DNA of 64,000 nt from Stercorarius parasiticus. Lineage: Eukaryota > Chordata > Aves > Charadriiformes > Stercorariidae. The translations under genes and the position numbers were made by a program. The notes beneath the pieces are model-generated. The model made no database searches and was not told the DNA's origin. It saw only the letters and a program-made list of their open reading frames with translations. Shown here piece by piece: positions 51,494 through 63,640 of this stretch. Each line of letters begins with the position of its first letter. Position 1 is the first letter of the stretch. The stretch is from contig VWZL01000315.1 of NCBI GenBank assembly GCA_013396915.1, positions 402,476 to 466,475 on the forward strand. Reading direction: 5' to 3'.

Positions 51494-52195
51494 GATGCCT
51501 TTATATAGATATTCTCTGCATCTGGCTACCTCACCACAAGTTACAGGAAATTGGTTGGCTGCCACTTAACACAGCTGTTAACACTTTGGACCAGCAGTAG
51601 CCATTGTGCTGATACTGGTTTAAATGAAAAGGATGAGGTATGCGATGGTTAGAATAACAACTGTCTCATGTTCCACAAAGAACATAGACGGCGTTGGGAT
51701 ACAAGCCCCGCGTGCCTTACCCCACTGCTGCAAACATTGCTGGGGATGTATAATTCTGCTTCACAGCCCTTCTGAGCATCAAAGAGATTCCAACACATTA
51801 ATAAAATGTGTCATAACAACCTGATGATACAGGATCACTATATAAACATGACTAATAACTATGACGGTGTCCGGGGACCAAACAAAATCAAGACTGCACT
51901 CTGTAGAAGGCGGCAGAGTCACTCCTGGAGACTTTTGAATGTAAACAGAAAAGATGGATGAAGGGTACGCGGGAAGGGAGTTACAGTCTTGATTGACTAG
52001 CCGAGTCAAAAAAAAAGCAGGGAGGCATGTAAAACCCACTTTTGATATGGATTGAGATCTCTGCAGAGTTCTTAGAAGCAAGTAATGACAGAAATTGTTC
52101 TTCTGGGAAAGTTCAGCTTCTCAGAGATAGACTAATCACAGCAGGATCCATATATTCTGGGGTATGATTGTCGACAGATTTCTTTATAAGTGATT
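51494..52195. other. Gene-free sequence upstream of an old CR1
   Basis: No gene is recognisable. The old CR1 may begin somewhat before the point where I can recognise it, so the boundary at the right end is soft. Confidence 0.5.
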
Positions 52196-53480
52196 GCTGA
52201 CTTGATTTTGTCAATACTGATGACATTTTGGAAGATCTGATTGTAGAAAATTACTTTCAGTCAAATGATTAGGAATTAATTCAATTCTCTTAATTAGATT
52301 CCCAATTTAAAAAAGGAAAAGTTTGACAAAGTTAGGGAACTAGTGATTGAAGCCATCTGGACTGAGCGGCACATACTCCAACGTGCGAAGTCTGAAATTT
52401 GCTTAAGTCATAGATGCAAGCAAAAGGGATGGGGGGACTGTGCAGCAAAGGGCAATACTCCTTCTAGTGCAAATAACCAGCTCAGATAAAGAAAATTAGG
52501 AATAATTAGAAAGCCTACATGGAATGAAAAATGGGACCCATCTGCAAGGAAAGGTACATCTTAGAGGTCAGACATATACACATAGAATGAAAAGTACCAA
52601 GAATCAAGTTGGCTTAGACCTTGCAAAGGAAATAAAAACAGTAACTTAACGTCCTTCAGTTATATAAATAAAAAGAGAACAAAGAAAGAAGAAGTGAGGG
52701 CATTATAGGGCGAGGGCAGTTTAGAGTTCGTAACTGCAGTAAGCCGTCTGCCTCAAAACTCAGTGAATGCTTTCCCTCGTTTTTCAACAAGGATGCAAAA
52801 TGCGGTGGCAAAAGCAGGATGACTAATGGGCGTGGAAGGAAGGTGAATTGGAAATGACCACACCTGAGGTGGAAGCGGAGCTCAGGGAACTCAGTGCCTT
52901 CAAACTGGGTGAACCGGACACTCTCCATCTTCACCGCTGAAAGGATTTGCATGTGAAATTGCAGGTCTGCAGCACAGACCTTTATTGACCTTTTTGTGCT
53001 TGTCTGGGCCATGTGATCAGGGAACAGCAAATGTAGTTCCTGTATTTGAGAAAGGCAAAAAAGCAGGTAACCACAGCTCTCTAAATGTGATCTCAGCATC
53101 TGAACTGAAGCTTTATGTGTTATGGCGAGTTAAAGATAGGATTAAATGGGAAACGAAATGAAAAAGTCAATAAGAATTTACCAAAGTTACATCACTTCAG
53201 GATTATATATTTCTCCCATGGCAATGACTGATTTTCCAGACTGAAGAAATGCAGTAGATCTCATGTGTCTGTTCTTCAGGAAGGCACCTGACAGTGTGTT
53301 TTATGGGGAATTTAGTTAAAATAGATAAAATGAGGAGCAGTGAAAAAACTGTCAAGTCACGTAGGAATTGGACATAATTGGACAGACTGTAGTCAGACTG
53401 GGAAGTACTGAGTTAGATTTGGGACACTAATGTGAATTCCTCTGGGATCTGTGGGACTTGATCTGATCGAGGACCAAGGC
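52196..53480 (+). mobile_element. Old, degraded CR1/L3-type LINE, endonuclease end and reverse transcriptase
   Basis: Several blocks in CR1 ORF2 order are readable in shifting frames. At 52213-52287 is NTDDILEDLIVENYFQSND-stop-ELIQF, the end of the endonuclease, where the His of the SDH-type motif is replaced by TAG (52270-52272). At 52652-52699 is SFSYINKKRTKKEEVR. At 53027-53062 is ANVVPVFEKGKK. At 53248-53292 is NAVDL, then LFFRKAPD in place of the motif A LDFSKAFD, so the first catalytic Asp is lost. At 53436-53459 is IPLGSVGL in place of the motif B VPQGSVLG. The frames differ between blocks, so at least three frameshifts have occurred. The copy is inactive and clearly older than the CR1 at 15.9 kb. 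Homology ends at about 53480 before the motif C region. Confidence 0.88.
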
Positions 53481-54731
53481 AGTCCATGCAGCCTTTTGCC
53501 ATCCACATTCACTGGAATATGCCACTGCCTGCCTGTCTCTTGACACTGGTGTGGCGTGCAGTGATGGTATGTTTTGTGCATTTGTCTGGAAGTTTCAGGT
53601 GTCCAACGGAGAGAGAGTTGCAGTGGGACCATGGGGACAGGAGTGCTGGATGCTGAGGGACGGTTGGAAGCAGAAATTACATGAGGCTGGTGCTGCTCTC
53701 TCCTTCTCCCCAGCATTTCTCAAGCAGGAGAACAAGATAATTTGGTGGAATCTCACATTTCTTGAACTCACGGAGGGGAAAAGGTGCCTCAGCCTTCTGC
53801 AAGAGGAAACAAACCTTTGTGGGGAAGCTTAGAGCAACTACTGCTTTGGTACTATTACACATGGCCAAGAGAGACTGTAGCAGTGCAGACAGGATTCTAT
53901 GCCTAGAAATTCGATAACCCAAACTTCTACACGTTCATCGCTAACTTTGTTGATGCTGCTAAAGTATCTATTTGCATCCTGTGTTTTTCAGTGTGGCTGT
54001 TCAACATGTTGTATCACGTGTTGGCCCTGCAAACCACTACTGTGAGCATGTGGCTCATCAAGCTCAAAATAAGCTGTGATAATGAATTTGTTGGTTACCA
54101 TAGTCAAAATGCTGATGCTCAGTTTATTCGCCCCAGATCACCATCCAGATATCTCATGAGATTCCTTAGCCAGATAACTGCATACTGGAAGCACGTTGTT
54201 GGTTGGCAGGGGCTGGCTGAAGCTGCACCATAAAGGGTGCAGAGAGACAGAGGATAACCCAGCTTCAGGGAAGAAGAGGGCTGAGAGGGAGGTAGGGTGA
54301 AAGGCACTGGAGCAAGGACTTGTGGAAATGCCACTGAAGGAAAGCTCATGGTTGAACATGGCATGTTACTGGTACGCTGCAACCTTACTGTGAGCGGCTG
54401 GGTGGAGCGGTGAGCAGCAGCACCCGGGGTATGGTACTTACCCCAGGACTGAGCACAGGCAAAAATATAAACCCGAGCTCATGACGACCTGCAGTGCAGT
54501 CGTTCCCTGAAAAGGTTTGTCTGCCCAGTAATTATTCAGAGTGGGCTTTGTTTGGTTTCTTCCAAACAGCAAAGTTTGCAAGCTGTGGCTCCACTGTGGC
54601 CATGAATGCACATCTGCGTGTGCGTGGGAGGACAGAAAGGGGAATGGCCATGGGGTCCCTTGGGGAGCAATGTGTCAGAAGAGAGTAAAACAAATGACAG
54701 AAAAGGGATGTGACTGCTCTCCGAGAACACC
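53481..54731. other. 1.25 kb unassigned segment between two CR1 pieces
   Basis: This lies between the reverse transcriptase piece and the C-terminal piece of CR1, both on the plus strand. I see no CR1 motif C (FADD), no LFSLEKRR block and no other repeat family in it. If the two pieces were one insertion, the missing CR1 part (roughly 0.7 kb in the family) has been replaced by longer unrelated sequence. Frames of up to 107 codons have no domain. Confidence 0.5.
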
Positions 54732-54995
54732 TGAAGAGGTAAACACCATGGAAGAAAAGAACGTAATTTTAGCTAAGAATAATATTGATACAAGGAGAAA
54801 TGGAAATATATTGGCCACAGGTAGATTTAACTTGGAAACCACAGAAGATTTCCAGCCCTTGGAGGCCTGAGGTTGTGGCACAGCCTTCCAGGAGGAACAG
54901 GCTTCACGCGGAGGGTGATCAGGTGTTGAAAGATTTTATGTGAAGGGACTGGAAAGGGGACTCTGCTTCAGGAGCACCATGCTGGAACCATGTCT
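54732..54995 (+). mobile_element. Old CR1 LINE fragment, ORF2 C-terminus
   Basis: The plus-strand frame from 54736 reads EVNTMEEKNVILAKNNIDT and continues RRNGNILATGRFNLETTEDF to a TGA at 54868-54870. After the stop the same frame gives GCGTAFQEEQ. This matches the CR1 ORF2 end pattern of a LK-NN-DTR-NG-LA-F-LE-R-F stretch followed by a W-SLP block, with the W-SLP block decayed. The 3' tail repeat is not visible, so the end at about 54995 is approximate. Strand and divergence fit the element that ends at 53480. Confidence 0.8.
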
Positions 54996-57900
54996 CTGTT
55001 ATTTTCCAGAGTGGCCCCTGATATTTGAACAACCCTCTGGATTACTTGCAGGCTTCCAAACAACCGGTCAAAGTTGATTTTTTGAATATTAGGGGAGAGA
55101 ATCTGGGAGATTGCCCTATACTGATGCACTGCATCAGCTTCACGCTGGTTTGAATCCCTAGAGCAGGGATTCAGGCGTGTGATGTGTGAAGAACACTTGC
55201 TAGTCTTATATAGCAGATAGAATTTCTGGGCTCTGTTCTGCACTCAGGTAGACTGAGAGCGACTCCCATCACTGTTGCCATTAGTACTGCACTGTCTCTG
55301 AGGAGGTGAGAAGAGGCAGTGATGGAGAACCCCGTGGTATTTAAACAATAGCAACCTTGTACCTTCAGTCACTGAGCATTACCTTGAAATATTTAGGGAA
55401 CCTTAACTGCATGTAGAAACTCTGCCTCCTTAATCCAGTCTTAACTCAATAGACAGGGAAATTAGCATGAAAGCCTAATAATCGTGTCTAGGATCAAGAG
55501 AGGCAGACAGGTATTGTTTTATATTCACATTCTAGCAGCATTAGTAAGCAAGCACAAGGGAAAAACAGTTCTCTGTTGCAGTGTGTAAGGATTTTGGCAG
55601 GAGGAATAAATACTGAAAGCTCTGCTTGTAATTAACTAAGCTATATCTGCAGCTTGTAGTATTGTCCAGAAGAATTCCCATTGCTCCAATTGAAGGTGCT
55701 TCAAAGTCCATTGCGAAGAACACACCATCGAAAAGTTTTGCTAGTAAGGTCTTTAATTACGGCTTTGTTATACATTTAATTTATAGATGAAAGAACAGCT
55801 ATTGTAAGTTTGGCTGTTAAAATCATATACGTTGCAAGTTGTTAAATAAGCTTCTCACTTTTTGTTAATTCCCAAATATGTCAAGAAAGTCATTTAATAT
55901 AATGTATGTGGAGCTTTTTTTTCTTTTTTTCTTTTTAAGTTAGATTTAATTGGATGGGTACTGCAGTGAAGCAGAAATAGTGGCATGCATTTAAAATTAA
56001 ATAATACAGGTCAAGATTTTAGATTTAAATTCTGAGACATCTGAAAGAGGCACAGTCAACTTAAAAACAATGAGCATACTTAGCTCTTTGGACCTCCTTA
56101 GTTAACAACAGCCTCTGCAATTGCTCTATCTAAAAGAGCACAGCAGGGTTTTTTTCCGGTTAAAATATTCCCTTAATGTTGCACTTAATCACTGGCACTA
56201 CTTCCCTGGTAAAGCCAAAGGGGGCCTCATCTCAAGGCTGGACCCTGGCAGACGGGCCATTCTTTCCACGCAGAGCCCCCATAATACAAATTCCTCCCAT
56301 CAAAAAGATCCATATGACACACAGAGGTAAAAACATTTTTCTAGGTACTGAACAGGATAAACTTGTGAATTTCCGCCCTGGTCTTTCTTTAGGGAGTGCT
56401 GCCCTCTTGTAAAGGAGTCTTATAAAAAAAATTAGCCTCCATGAGGAGCTGGATCACAAAGCATTTAGTAGATCCCAGTAATTTTTTCCTAAGGCTGTGT
56501 AAGAACACAGCTGTGTGATCAGAAATCTATGCCTATGCTATTTTTTCCCCTTTGGCTGCACATGTTGGCACCTAAAAGTCCCAGCAGAGCCTGTGATATG
56601 CCAGGCGAACGAGGGTGCAGCCCCGGTACAAGCCAGCTCATCCCAACAGGGAGCCCTGAGCAGATCTCAGAGCATCTCACTGAGAAATGGATCTAACACC
56701 AGCATGCACTTACAAACCTCGGATGAAGCAATGCCATGAAGTGCCTTCTGATGATGAGATTTACCATCTGTACGGAGAGCAAGCCTGCCAGCAGCAACCC
56801 CAAGGGTGGCCGGGACGATGTCTCAAGCATGGAGAACCCCGAGTGCCCAAAGGGGCCATACTAGTGGCCAGGCTCGGTCATTAACTCAAGTGCTCACACA
56901 GAATTAGGAATTATGCTCGTCAGGAAAGAAAGGAGAAAACCCAAAATAAGTTACCTGCTTTGTTAACCAAAGCCAGAACAGATTAAAAATTGCTGCTTCC
57001 AAAGAATACATGTGAACAAACTGCACCAAACATTATTCATAAACAGCTGGCAAATGTGTGTCAAGTAATTCATAACCCGCTTGCAGATTTTTTCTGAGCA
57101 GAAAATGAAGCCACATTCACAAAATAAATTATTCACTGCAAATGATTCACCAGCCTTATAAATTACCTAATCCTTGATCTCTTTTTCCAAACAGAGCGGA
57201 TGAATTTCTCTGGATTGTTTTTAGTGTCTGTCCCAGAAACTTAATTCTTTTCCACTTTTTTATCCCTCATTTGGTTTCTATTACATTTTTCTTGCTTGTT
57301 ATCTAATCCTAATGAGAACTGTTTCCTTCCTGACTTATTCCTTTCCAGCAAAGTCCTCGTTAATTGTTGTCTTCTGTTTGCTAAAGTGACTTTCTGGGTC
57401 CTGGGTACTACATACTCTTTGCTGGTTCACCTCAACCCTCTTCATTTGCATTCTCAGTCCTCAGGGTCTCCTCAGAAACTCTCTATGCCACCAAGCAGCA
57501 TACTTTCAGCCACTTGTCACTACACACTTGCACACCTATCTATACCTTGTAGCTTGTTTTCCCCCTTCTCAAATGGCACAAAACCACCCTTTTACCATGT
57601 CCCACTCACTTGGTGTGTAGAAAACTGTCCTCTGAGACACATTTACTGCTATCAGTGGCTGCTGCCATTCATAAAGTCTTGGATGATGGGTCAGAGCGTT
57701 ACTTTTAGGTGTCCACAGGTGAGCCATCTCTGGCTTCCCAGCATCCACAGGGATGAACATGGAGGCAAGAACAAGCCTTTGCCATGTCCAAGTTTGCTGG
57801 TGTTACCGTGCAGGAGAGAGGGGAAAGGACTGTGTGAGGAGGGGGAATGGAGGTGGCTGGACCAGGAGGTTGGTTGTGCCACCGCTCTGCACCTCCTGTG

Positions 57901-58274
57901 TGGGCATGGCGTGGGCCAGGGGAAGGCGAGGAGCATCCCCAAAATAAATGCCATTAACTGTCTTGCTCCCTGAGTTCCAGGAGTGCAAGGGAAGGTGTGG
58001 GTCTCTCAGCCTCAGATCCTCCTGTCTGCTCCTCCTATGGTGCAGAGCGACGCACACTTCCACACCCAGCAAGGTGGCTGATGGCTTAGTCCCACCTGCT
58101 ATGTGCAGGGTCCAAACTTCTTATCTTCAGCTTCCCAGGGACTTTGCCCTGTGTCTGTAAGGCTGGGTCTAGAGGCCCTCTTCCTGTAGGCACCAGAATC
58201 TAGAGTAAAGGCCAGAGCTATTCAGTGACTCTTCCCCCCTTTTCCTCTTTGACTTGGGAGGTTCACTTTTTCCA
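54996..58274. other. Gene-free sequence
   Basis: The longest frame in the window (225 codons, plus, 57296-57973) is here. It has no domain or coding bias that I can see and is overlapped by several others. The AT-rich stretch at 56940-57200 is free of simple repeats and may be a conserved block. Confidence 0.5.
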
Positions 58275-58350
58275 ACTCTTTTTACTGATGGACAGTCTGA
58301 GGCAGTGAGATAGATTGAATGAATTACAGTCACTGGTAAGTCACCACTTA
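58275..58350 (-). mobile_element. Possible MIR-type SINE fragment
   Basis: The plus strand reads TTTTTACTGATGGACAGTCTGAGGCAGTGAGAT, then GAATGAATTACAGTCACTGGTAAGTC. This follows the minus-strand MIR pattern of TTTTACAGATGGGGAAACTGAGGC, AGAGA and AAGTGACTTGCCCAAGGTCAC. It is short and diverged, so this is only a probable call. Confidence 0.5.
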
Positions 58351-61300
58351 CTTGTCAAGTAGGGACAAAACTGTTGTGATGAAGACTTTTGCAATGAAGC
58401 AAAAGCGCACATTAAAATTTGTGTGTGCTCCAAAATGTTTTGAGTTATAAGTGGTATTTTTTTTTTAACTGCATCTTTTCACAGCAGGCTGGATTTTTCA
58501 GTCTTAGGTGTTAGTCTTTTACTCCTCAGCAAAATGAGTGTAGAGTCCTGCCAGATCAGAGTTGCTCAGTTTTGTGTTCAGTGGTCACAAGATTAAGTCG
58601 CAGATCACTGAGTAGAGCCACCATAGGCAAAATTTTCAAAATGTCCAAGCTACGGAGAGCAGGAAAAGTCCACAGCCCAACTTCTGAGGCACCAGCAGTA
58701 TTTAAAAAATATACACAAGACCTGATACTACTGCTGGTTTGTAGTTAAAATCTTCTGTGCTCAGAGCCATGAAAACATGCACAGAAGCTAAACCAAGCTT
58801 AACTGTTAGACCAAGGAGTGACAATCCTGCTTATTTCCCATAGCCACCCTTTCTACAGCCACTTGTGTCTGCCAAGACAGGAAACTAGTGCTTGTGGTGA
58901 TACCTTAAAAAGCCCCTTTTACCTATCTGATTTTTTTAAGAAAGAGTGTTCTTATATTCAGTTCATAAACTGAGTGAGAAAGACCTGACAAACTGAAATG
59001 TTGAAGTTGCATTGACTTCCTCTCGAATTATCAATTATCTACGGTCCCGGAACAGAAACATTCTGTTGTTCTGGTAATTGGCTTTATACAAACGTGAAAT
59101 GCAAAATTGCAAGCAGTAGAAGTGAGTGACGGTTAGCTTAACCACATCTTCTCTAAATTGGTGACACAAGCCAGGGTCCTAAAAATAAACATTGTAATTG
59201 CGGTTTTGGGTTCAGAGCCATAGCACAGTCAATGGCTTTGGTGCATGTGAAGAAGAAGAAAAAAAAAAATCTCTTCTTCCAAAAAAAATGAGAAAACCCC
59301 CTCAAACTGTCATGGCTTAAGCTATTCCAGCCCAGACAGATACAGCCGCAATATGAAAAACTTCCTGTTGACATTAAAACATTTATTGAAAGTTACTGAA
59401 GGCCAAGGTGTCAGGCACAGCTTGCAGTTGAAGACCAGGGAAAAATTGCTCCAGAAGTACTGTGAGGATCAAAGTCATCTACTGGTTCCTCCTCAGCCGG
59501 GCACTGAACTTGAACCACCATGAGGCATGCTCTGAAGGATTTTGCTCAGTCAGGGTTTGAGTGACCAGCTTGCCAATGCTTGTTCTGTGTTAAGTGTGCT
59601 CATCACCCATCACTAATGAGGCTCTGAAGTTCCTCCTATGCAAGACCAGAGCAGGGGTGCTGCTGGAAATAAACTGTGGTGCAATCTGCACACACTTGTG
59701 TTCTACACCTTTCTGGTTGCATATATCTGTATTGAGTTGTTGTTGATTTATCTGCATGTGTCAACAATTGGCTTATAATGGAATTATTTTCTGCACAGTG
59801 AACTGATATCGTTCTCTGTTGAGGAAGTGATATGGATACCAAAGAGTCCAATACTGATGTTGAAGTCCCCAGTGCCGCCATAAATCCTTTGGAGTACGAG
59901 ATACAAGCTCACCCTGTGGCAGGGAGCTTTCCATGCACAGCATCGGCATCTTAGCTTTGCTCTGTTATGGGAGAGGAAGAAGACAGGCGTAGTTAACAAC
60001 AACCAACTCTTAATTGATTTGAGCTATTCTGTTTCACTGGAGAATTTCCATGTTTTCGCATGAGGGACACTCATTTCACCCTCCTTGCTTTTCTGCATCT
60101 AGAGAAGACAGTGTGAGAAAACAGCAAGAAAGAAAAGAAACCCATTGTCCCCTCTGAATCGGCTGTCTTCAATTTTGAAACGTCCTTACATTCTTTTCAA
60201 TGTGGTCACTGCATTCATTGCATTTCTGGTTTTCACCAAGCAAGCGTCCCTTTGGAAATTTTCCAACCTGGCCAACTGTAGATGGAGTAACAAGTTTGAA
60301 GGCTATATTTTTTTATCAAATATGTTATTAAACAATGAGGCAGCCCTGAAAAATTGGTTGCTGTTTTACCCCAGTAATGGTGTGGAGTAGGGAACTTGCA
60401 GTGTTGAGGAAGACTAGGCAGCTGTGTCAAACAAAACAATGGTATGTGGTGAGCTTAGCTGTCCACATTCAAGCTGGGCTAATATTAGGGGAAATTCTCT
60501 GCATCTGAAAGAGCTACTGCATAGAAAAACTGTTTCTAAGGCATAGTTCATTTTGACTTTATAAGCAGTTCCAGTTAAATAAAAAACAACAGTAACCACA
60601 ATATAGTTCAATTTTACCTCAGCAAGGGAAGAGTCACACCCCAAAACTACATTGGTAACAGTGAACTTCAGACAGGGGGATTTCTAAAAATGGAGGAAGC
60701 AGTTGAGAAAGACCCTAATGTCAAAAACAGGGAAATTAAAAACCTTAGACTCAGCAGGGGGACTGAGCGCATGCCCTGCACAACCCATAAGAAGAGCTAC
60801 AGAAGGTATGTGGCTAAATTGGAAAGGAAGCAATGGACAAAAAATAAAACAACACACATGGGATTAAAAGGCAGAGTTCAAGAGGTTATTCAAACCGTGC
60901 TGCTATGCACCAGAAAATGGAAATCTGAATCTAGTGCAGCTGAAAGAAACAGCATAAACAAACACAGGTAAGGTCTAAAGATAGAAATGAGAGGAATGAG
61001 ATGAGGGAGTAAAGAGAGCAAGAAAACAGACAAAGCCTTAAAAAATACATATGACATAAAAATGCCTTTCCATGTGTTAAGAAGCTGAAGCCCAAGAACA
61101 AAATATTGAGTCTGACTGTTTCCTGGGAAGTTAATGCATCAACTCAGCTTAATGAAGACAGTAAAGGGAAGATTTTTCTACCATATTTTCTTGACTCTGT
61201 CTTCATCAGTGAATTCAATGGTGAGATATCTGCCCTAGGGCTACTCTTTCCAGATTCTGAAGATGTTGCTCTGTCAGAGTTTATCCACAAAGGAAATAGT

Positions 61301-61640
61301 GGGACCAAGAGAACAAATATATTTCAGAATGAGTGACACGGTAGGTGAGGTACTTCTCTATCTCCTGCTATGAGTTAATATCTATCTCCACGAGCTTATC
61401 AGCAAACACTGAAAATCAAACACAATGTATAACAAATAATTTACATTCCTCCATTAGACAGAGATACCACTGGAGTTATAATGGTCATGAGGTATCGTGA
61501 AACTTAACAGGTCTCACCTTGAAAGGCGTTGTACATGGATGCAAAGGTAATCTAAAAGAGAATGTGTATATTGGGAGGGGAACTTTATTAACTTCATATC
61601 CATCAGAGAATGCACCAATGACTAATTGGCATGGTGGAAA
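58351..61640. other. Gene-free sequence
   Basis: No gene is recognisable. A 93-codon lysine-rich frame at 60690-60971 and a 76-codon frame at 61106-61336 have no known domain. They could be remnants of an old mobile element, but I see no motif to say which. Confidence 0.45.
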
Positions 61641-61641
61641 G

Positions 61642-61703
61642 GAATCATAGAATCATAGAATGGTTTGTGTTGGAATGGCCTTAAAGATCATCTAGTTCCA
61701 ATT
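61642..61703 (-). mobile_element. CR1 LINE 3' tail, about 60 bases
   Basis: The plus strand begins with two ATCATAGA units (the reverse complement of the CR1 ATTCTATG tail), then ATGGTTTGTGTTGGAATGG, then CCTTAAAGATCATCTAGTTCC. This is the standard 3' end of an avian CR1 read backwards. No ORF2 sequence remains, so the copy is extremely 5'-truncated. Confidence 0.93.
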
Positions 61704-63285
61704 TGAAGTTCACATATATGCAGATAATGCTATAAATAATCACTACACGATTTGATGAACTCCCTACAAATTTCTTAGTGTTGTTAGGTACAGAATAGTG
61801 CCGAAGGAACACTGCTGCTCTAATACAGCTTTGTAAAATGCCTGTAGTCCTACTCTCCTGAGAGAAAACTTGAGATCTGCATCGAGATCATTGGTATCTA
61901 AGCAATAGCGCTGCTTCTGTCTCCCCACCAAGCATGAATTTGGGTGTGTGGGTATGCGGAACAAATGAGAAAGTATCGTGGGGTCTGACTGAGACACATC
62001 TAGAGTGTTTTCTGAATAACTTTATCTGTACCTGCTGGAGACCACAGATGAGGTTTTAGAGCTGCCTGGTGCGAATTGCTCTGTTGTATACTACAGATAG
62101 ATTAGCTGAATTCTCCAGTAATCTCTTCCTGTGCTTAATGAAAATAAAACTTGACTGGAGCAGAGATGGTAAAACTTGCTGGTAAAAAAGTGCTAAGAAA
62201 GAAGAGATTTTAAATTCCTCAATACCCATTGCAGACATACTGTTTGCTGACCCCTAACATGTGTTAAGAGCTCTCCTGACATTCTCGTCTAATTAGCACT
62301 ACATGGTGAAGCGCTTTGCAGTAGATCAGTAAATTCTCTTATCTGCCACGGGCATTACTTTACCTTTCGTGGTGGTTGTGCTGCATTGTCCTGCTCCCTG
62401 CTCGCTGTTTCCCTGCGCTGAGCAGGCAGGCGTCCAGCGAGAGATTTCGCAGTGAGTGATCCACGTGCGGTAACTGCGGCAATGGGCCCTGAAAATACCT
62501 AGATAAAGATAGGATTCAAAATTTCATCCAAGAGAAGCCTTCAGGAGCTGGAGGCCCAAATCCCACTGACCTGAACTTCAACTCCCCGAGACTCCTTTTA
62601 AAATTTCAATCTAAATTTCAGCCAGCCAATACCAGCTAAACGCTGTGGGGTTTCTTTCAACACGCAGGACTAAGTAATAACAGACTGCAGGGGTAAAAGA
62701 AATACGTGGCCATGGTGGTCTTCATTTTTCCAGGCCCTGTGATGGGCAGTCCATATAGTTTGCAGTTGTTTGGGCTGCAGGATGCTCCGTTTGTTCTCTG
62801 AGCGCCATGCACTGCATCAGACCCATTATCAAATGAAGAACACAAAATGCTTTTGTAGTTTCCCCCTGGGTTTTGTCTTTGAGACTTTCCCAGTTGATCT
62901 GCTTAAAATTAGACAGCAGCTTCTGTGCTGCTGCTCTGGTTAAGGAAGTAATCTTTTTCTGTACGTGCAATGAAATATTTTAAATGCTTCTAGGGCGTCT
63001 CTGCAAGCCATCGAGCTGTTTCTAGCACTTATTTTAAATTCTGCATGAAAGGGAATTCCCAGCTGAGTTACAGTTTTACCACCTAAATTAGACCTTCAAG
63101 CAGATTCCTCATCCGCAGGCGGAGGCTTCGCCTCCCAAGCAGCCTGACACGAACCAGTACGCTCAGAACCGGGCACTCGTTTTGCACCGAGCAGTGTTTA
63201 CCTAATTAAGAGCTCCTCAGTAGTCCCCGGTTAGTTAATTGTGTCATTAGCGGCAGTTTTGACGTGAGGAACAACTTGTGTCTGG
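61704..63285. other. Gene-free sequence
   Basis: No exon, RNA gene or repeat is recognisable. CpG content starts to rise near 62.35-62.48 kb and again from 63.1 kb. Confidence 0.55.
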
Positions 63286-63640
63286 AGGATGGGGCTGGCT
63301 CCCGCTCACGAAGCCCGGCGGAGCATCTCCCTGGGGAGCCGGCGGCCGCCTGCCGCAGTTTGTACAGCGCACGTCGGAGTAATTGGTCCCCCGAGGGGCT
63401 GCCAGTTCAGCTGCCAGTGGGGATTGTTTTGCCTCGTGAATAAAAAGCCAGGCTGCCACGGGCTCCTCGGCTGCATGTTAACTCACGGCTCCCGCGCACG
63501 GTGGCTCGTGTGAGGGATTAGATGGGGGGGGCGAGCGGTGCAGCTGTCCTCGTCGCTGCTCGGCAGCTCCCGGCAGCGTGAAATTGCCAGGCCCGATCGA
63601 AGGAGTGGTGGAGACGGTATCCGGGCGGCTCCACTGCCTC
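63286..63640. promoter_or_regulatory. CpG-rich block, possible small CpG island
   Basis: About 12 CpG dinucleotides fall within roughly 85 bases at 63303-63386, and many more at 63455-63640, against a CpG-poor window. The block is GC-rich and includes CCGGCGGCCGCC. A unit GCTGCCAGT is repeated at 63399-63407 and 63412-63420. CpG islands usually mark vertebrate promoters or poised enhancers. No exon is identifiable beside it, and the window ends 360 bases later. It could be the edge of a promoter of a gene lying to the right, or an orphan island. Confidence 0.45.

Noticed and set aside
52656..53099. 147-codon open frame on the minus strand
   Set aside because: It is antisense to the old CR1 reverse transcriptase region, so it is a shadow of the mobile element.
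53985..54240. Possible LTR-type sequence within the CR1 gap
   Set aside because: No TG...CA ends, poly-A signal arrangement or primer binding site could be identified.
57296..57973. 225-codon open frame on the plus strand, the longest in the window
   Set aside because: No domain or motif and no promoter or splice context. Other frames of similar character overlap it on both strands.
60690..61336. Lysine-rich frames that could be a LINE or retroviral remnant
   Set aside because: No reverse transcriptase, endonuclease, gag or integrase motif is visible, so no family can be assigned.
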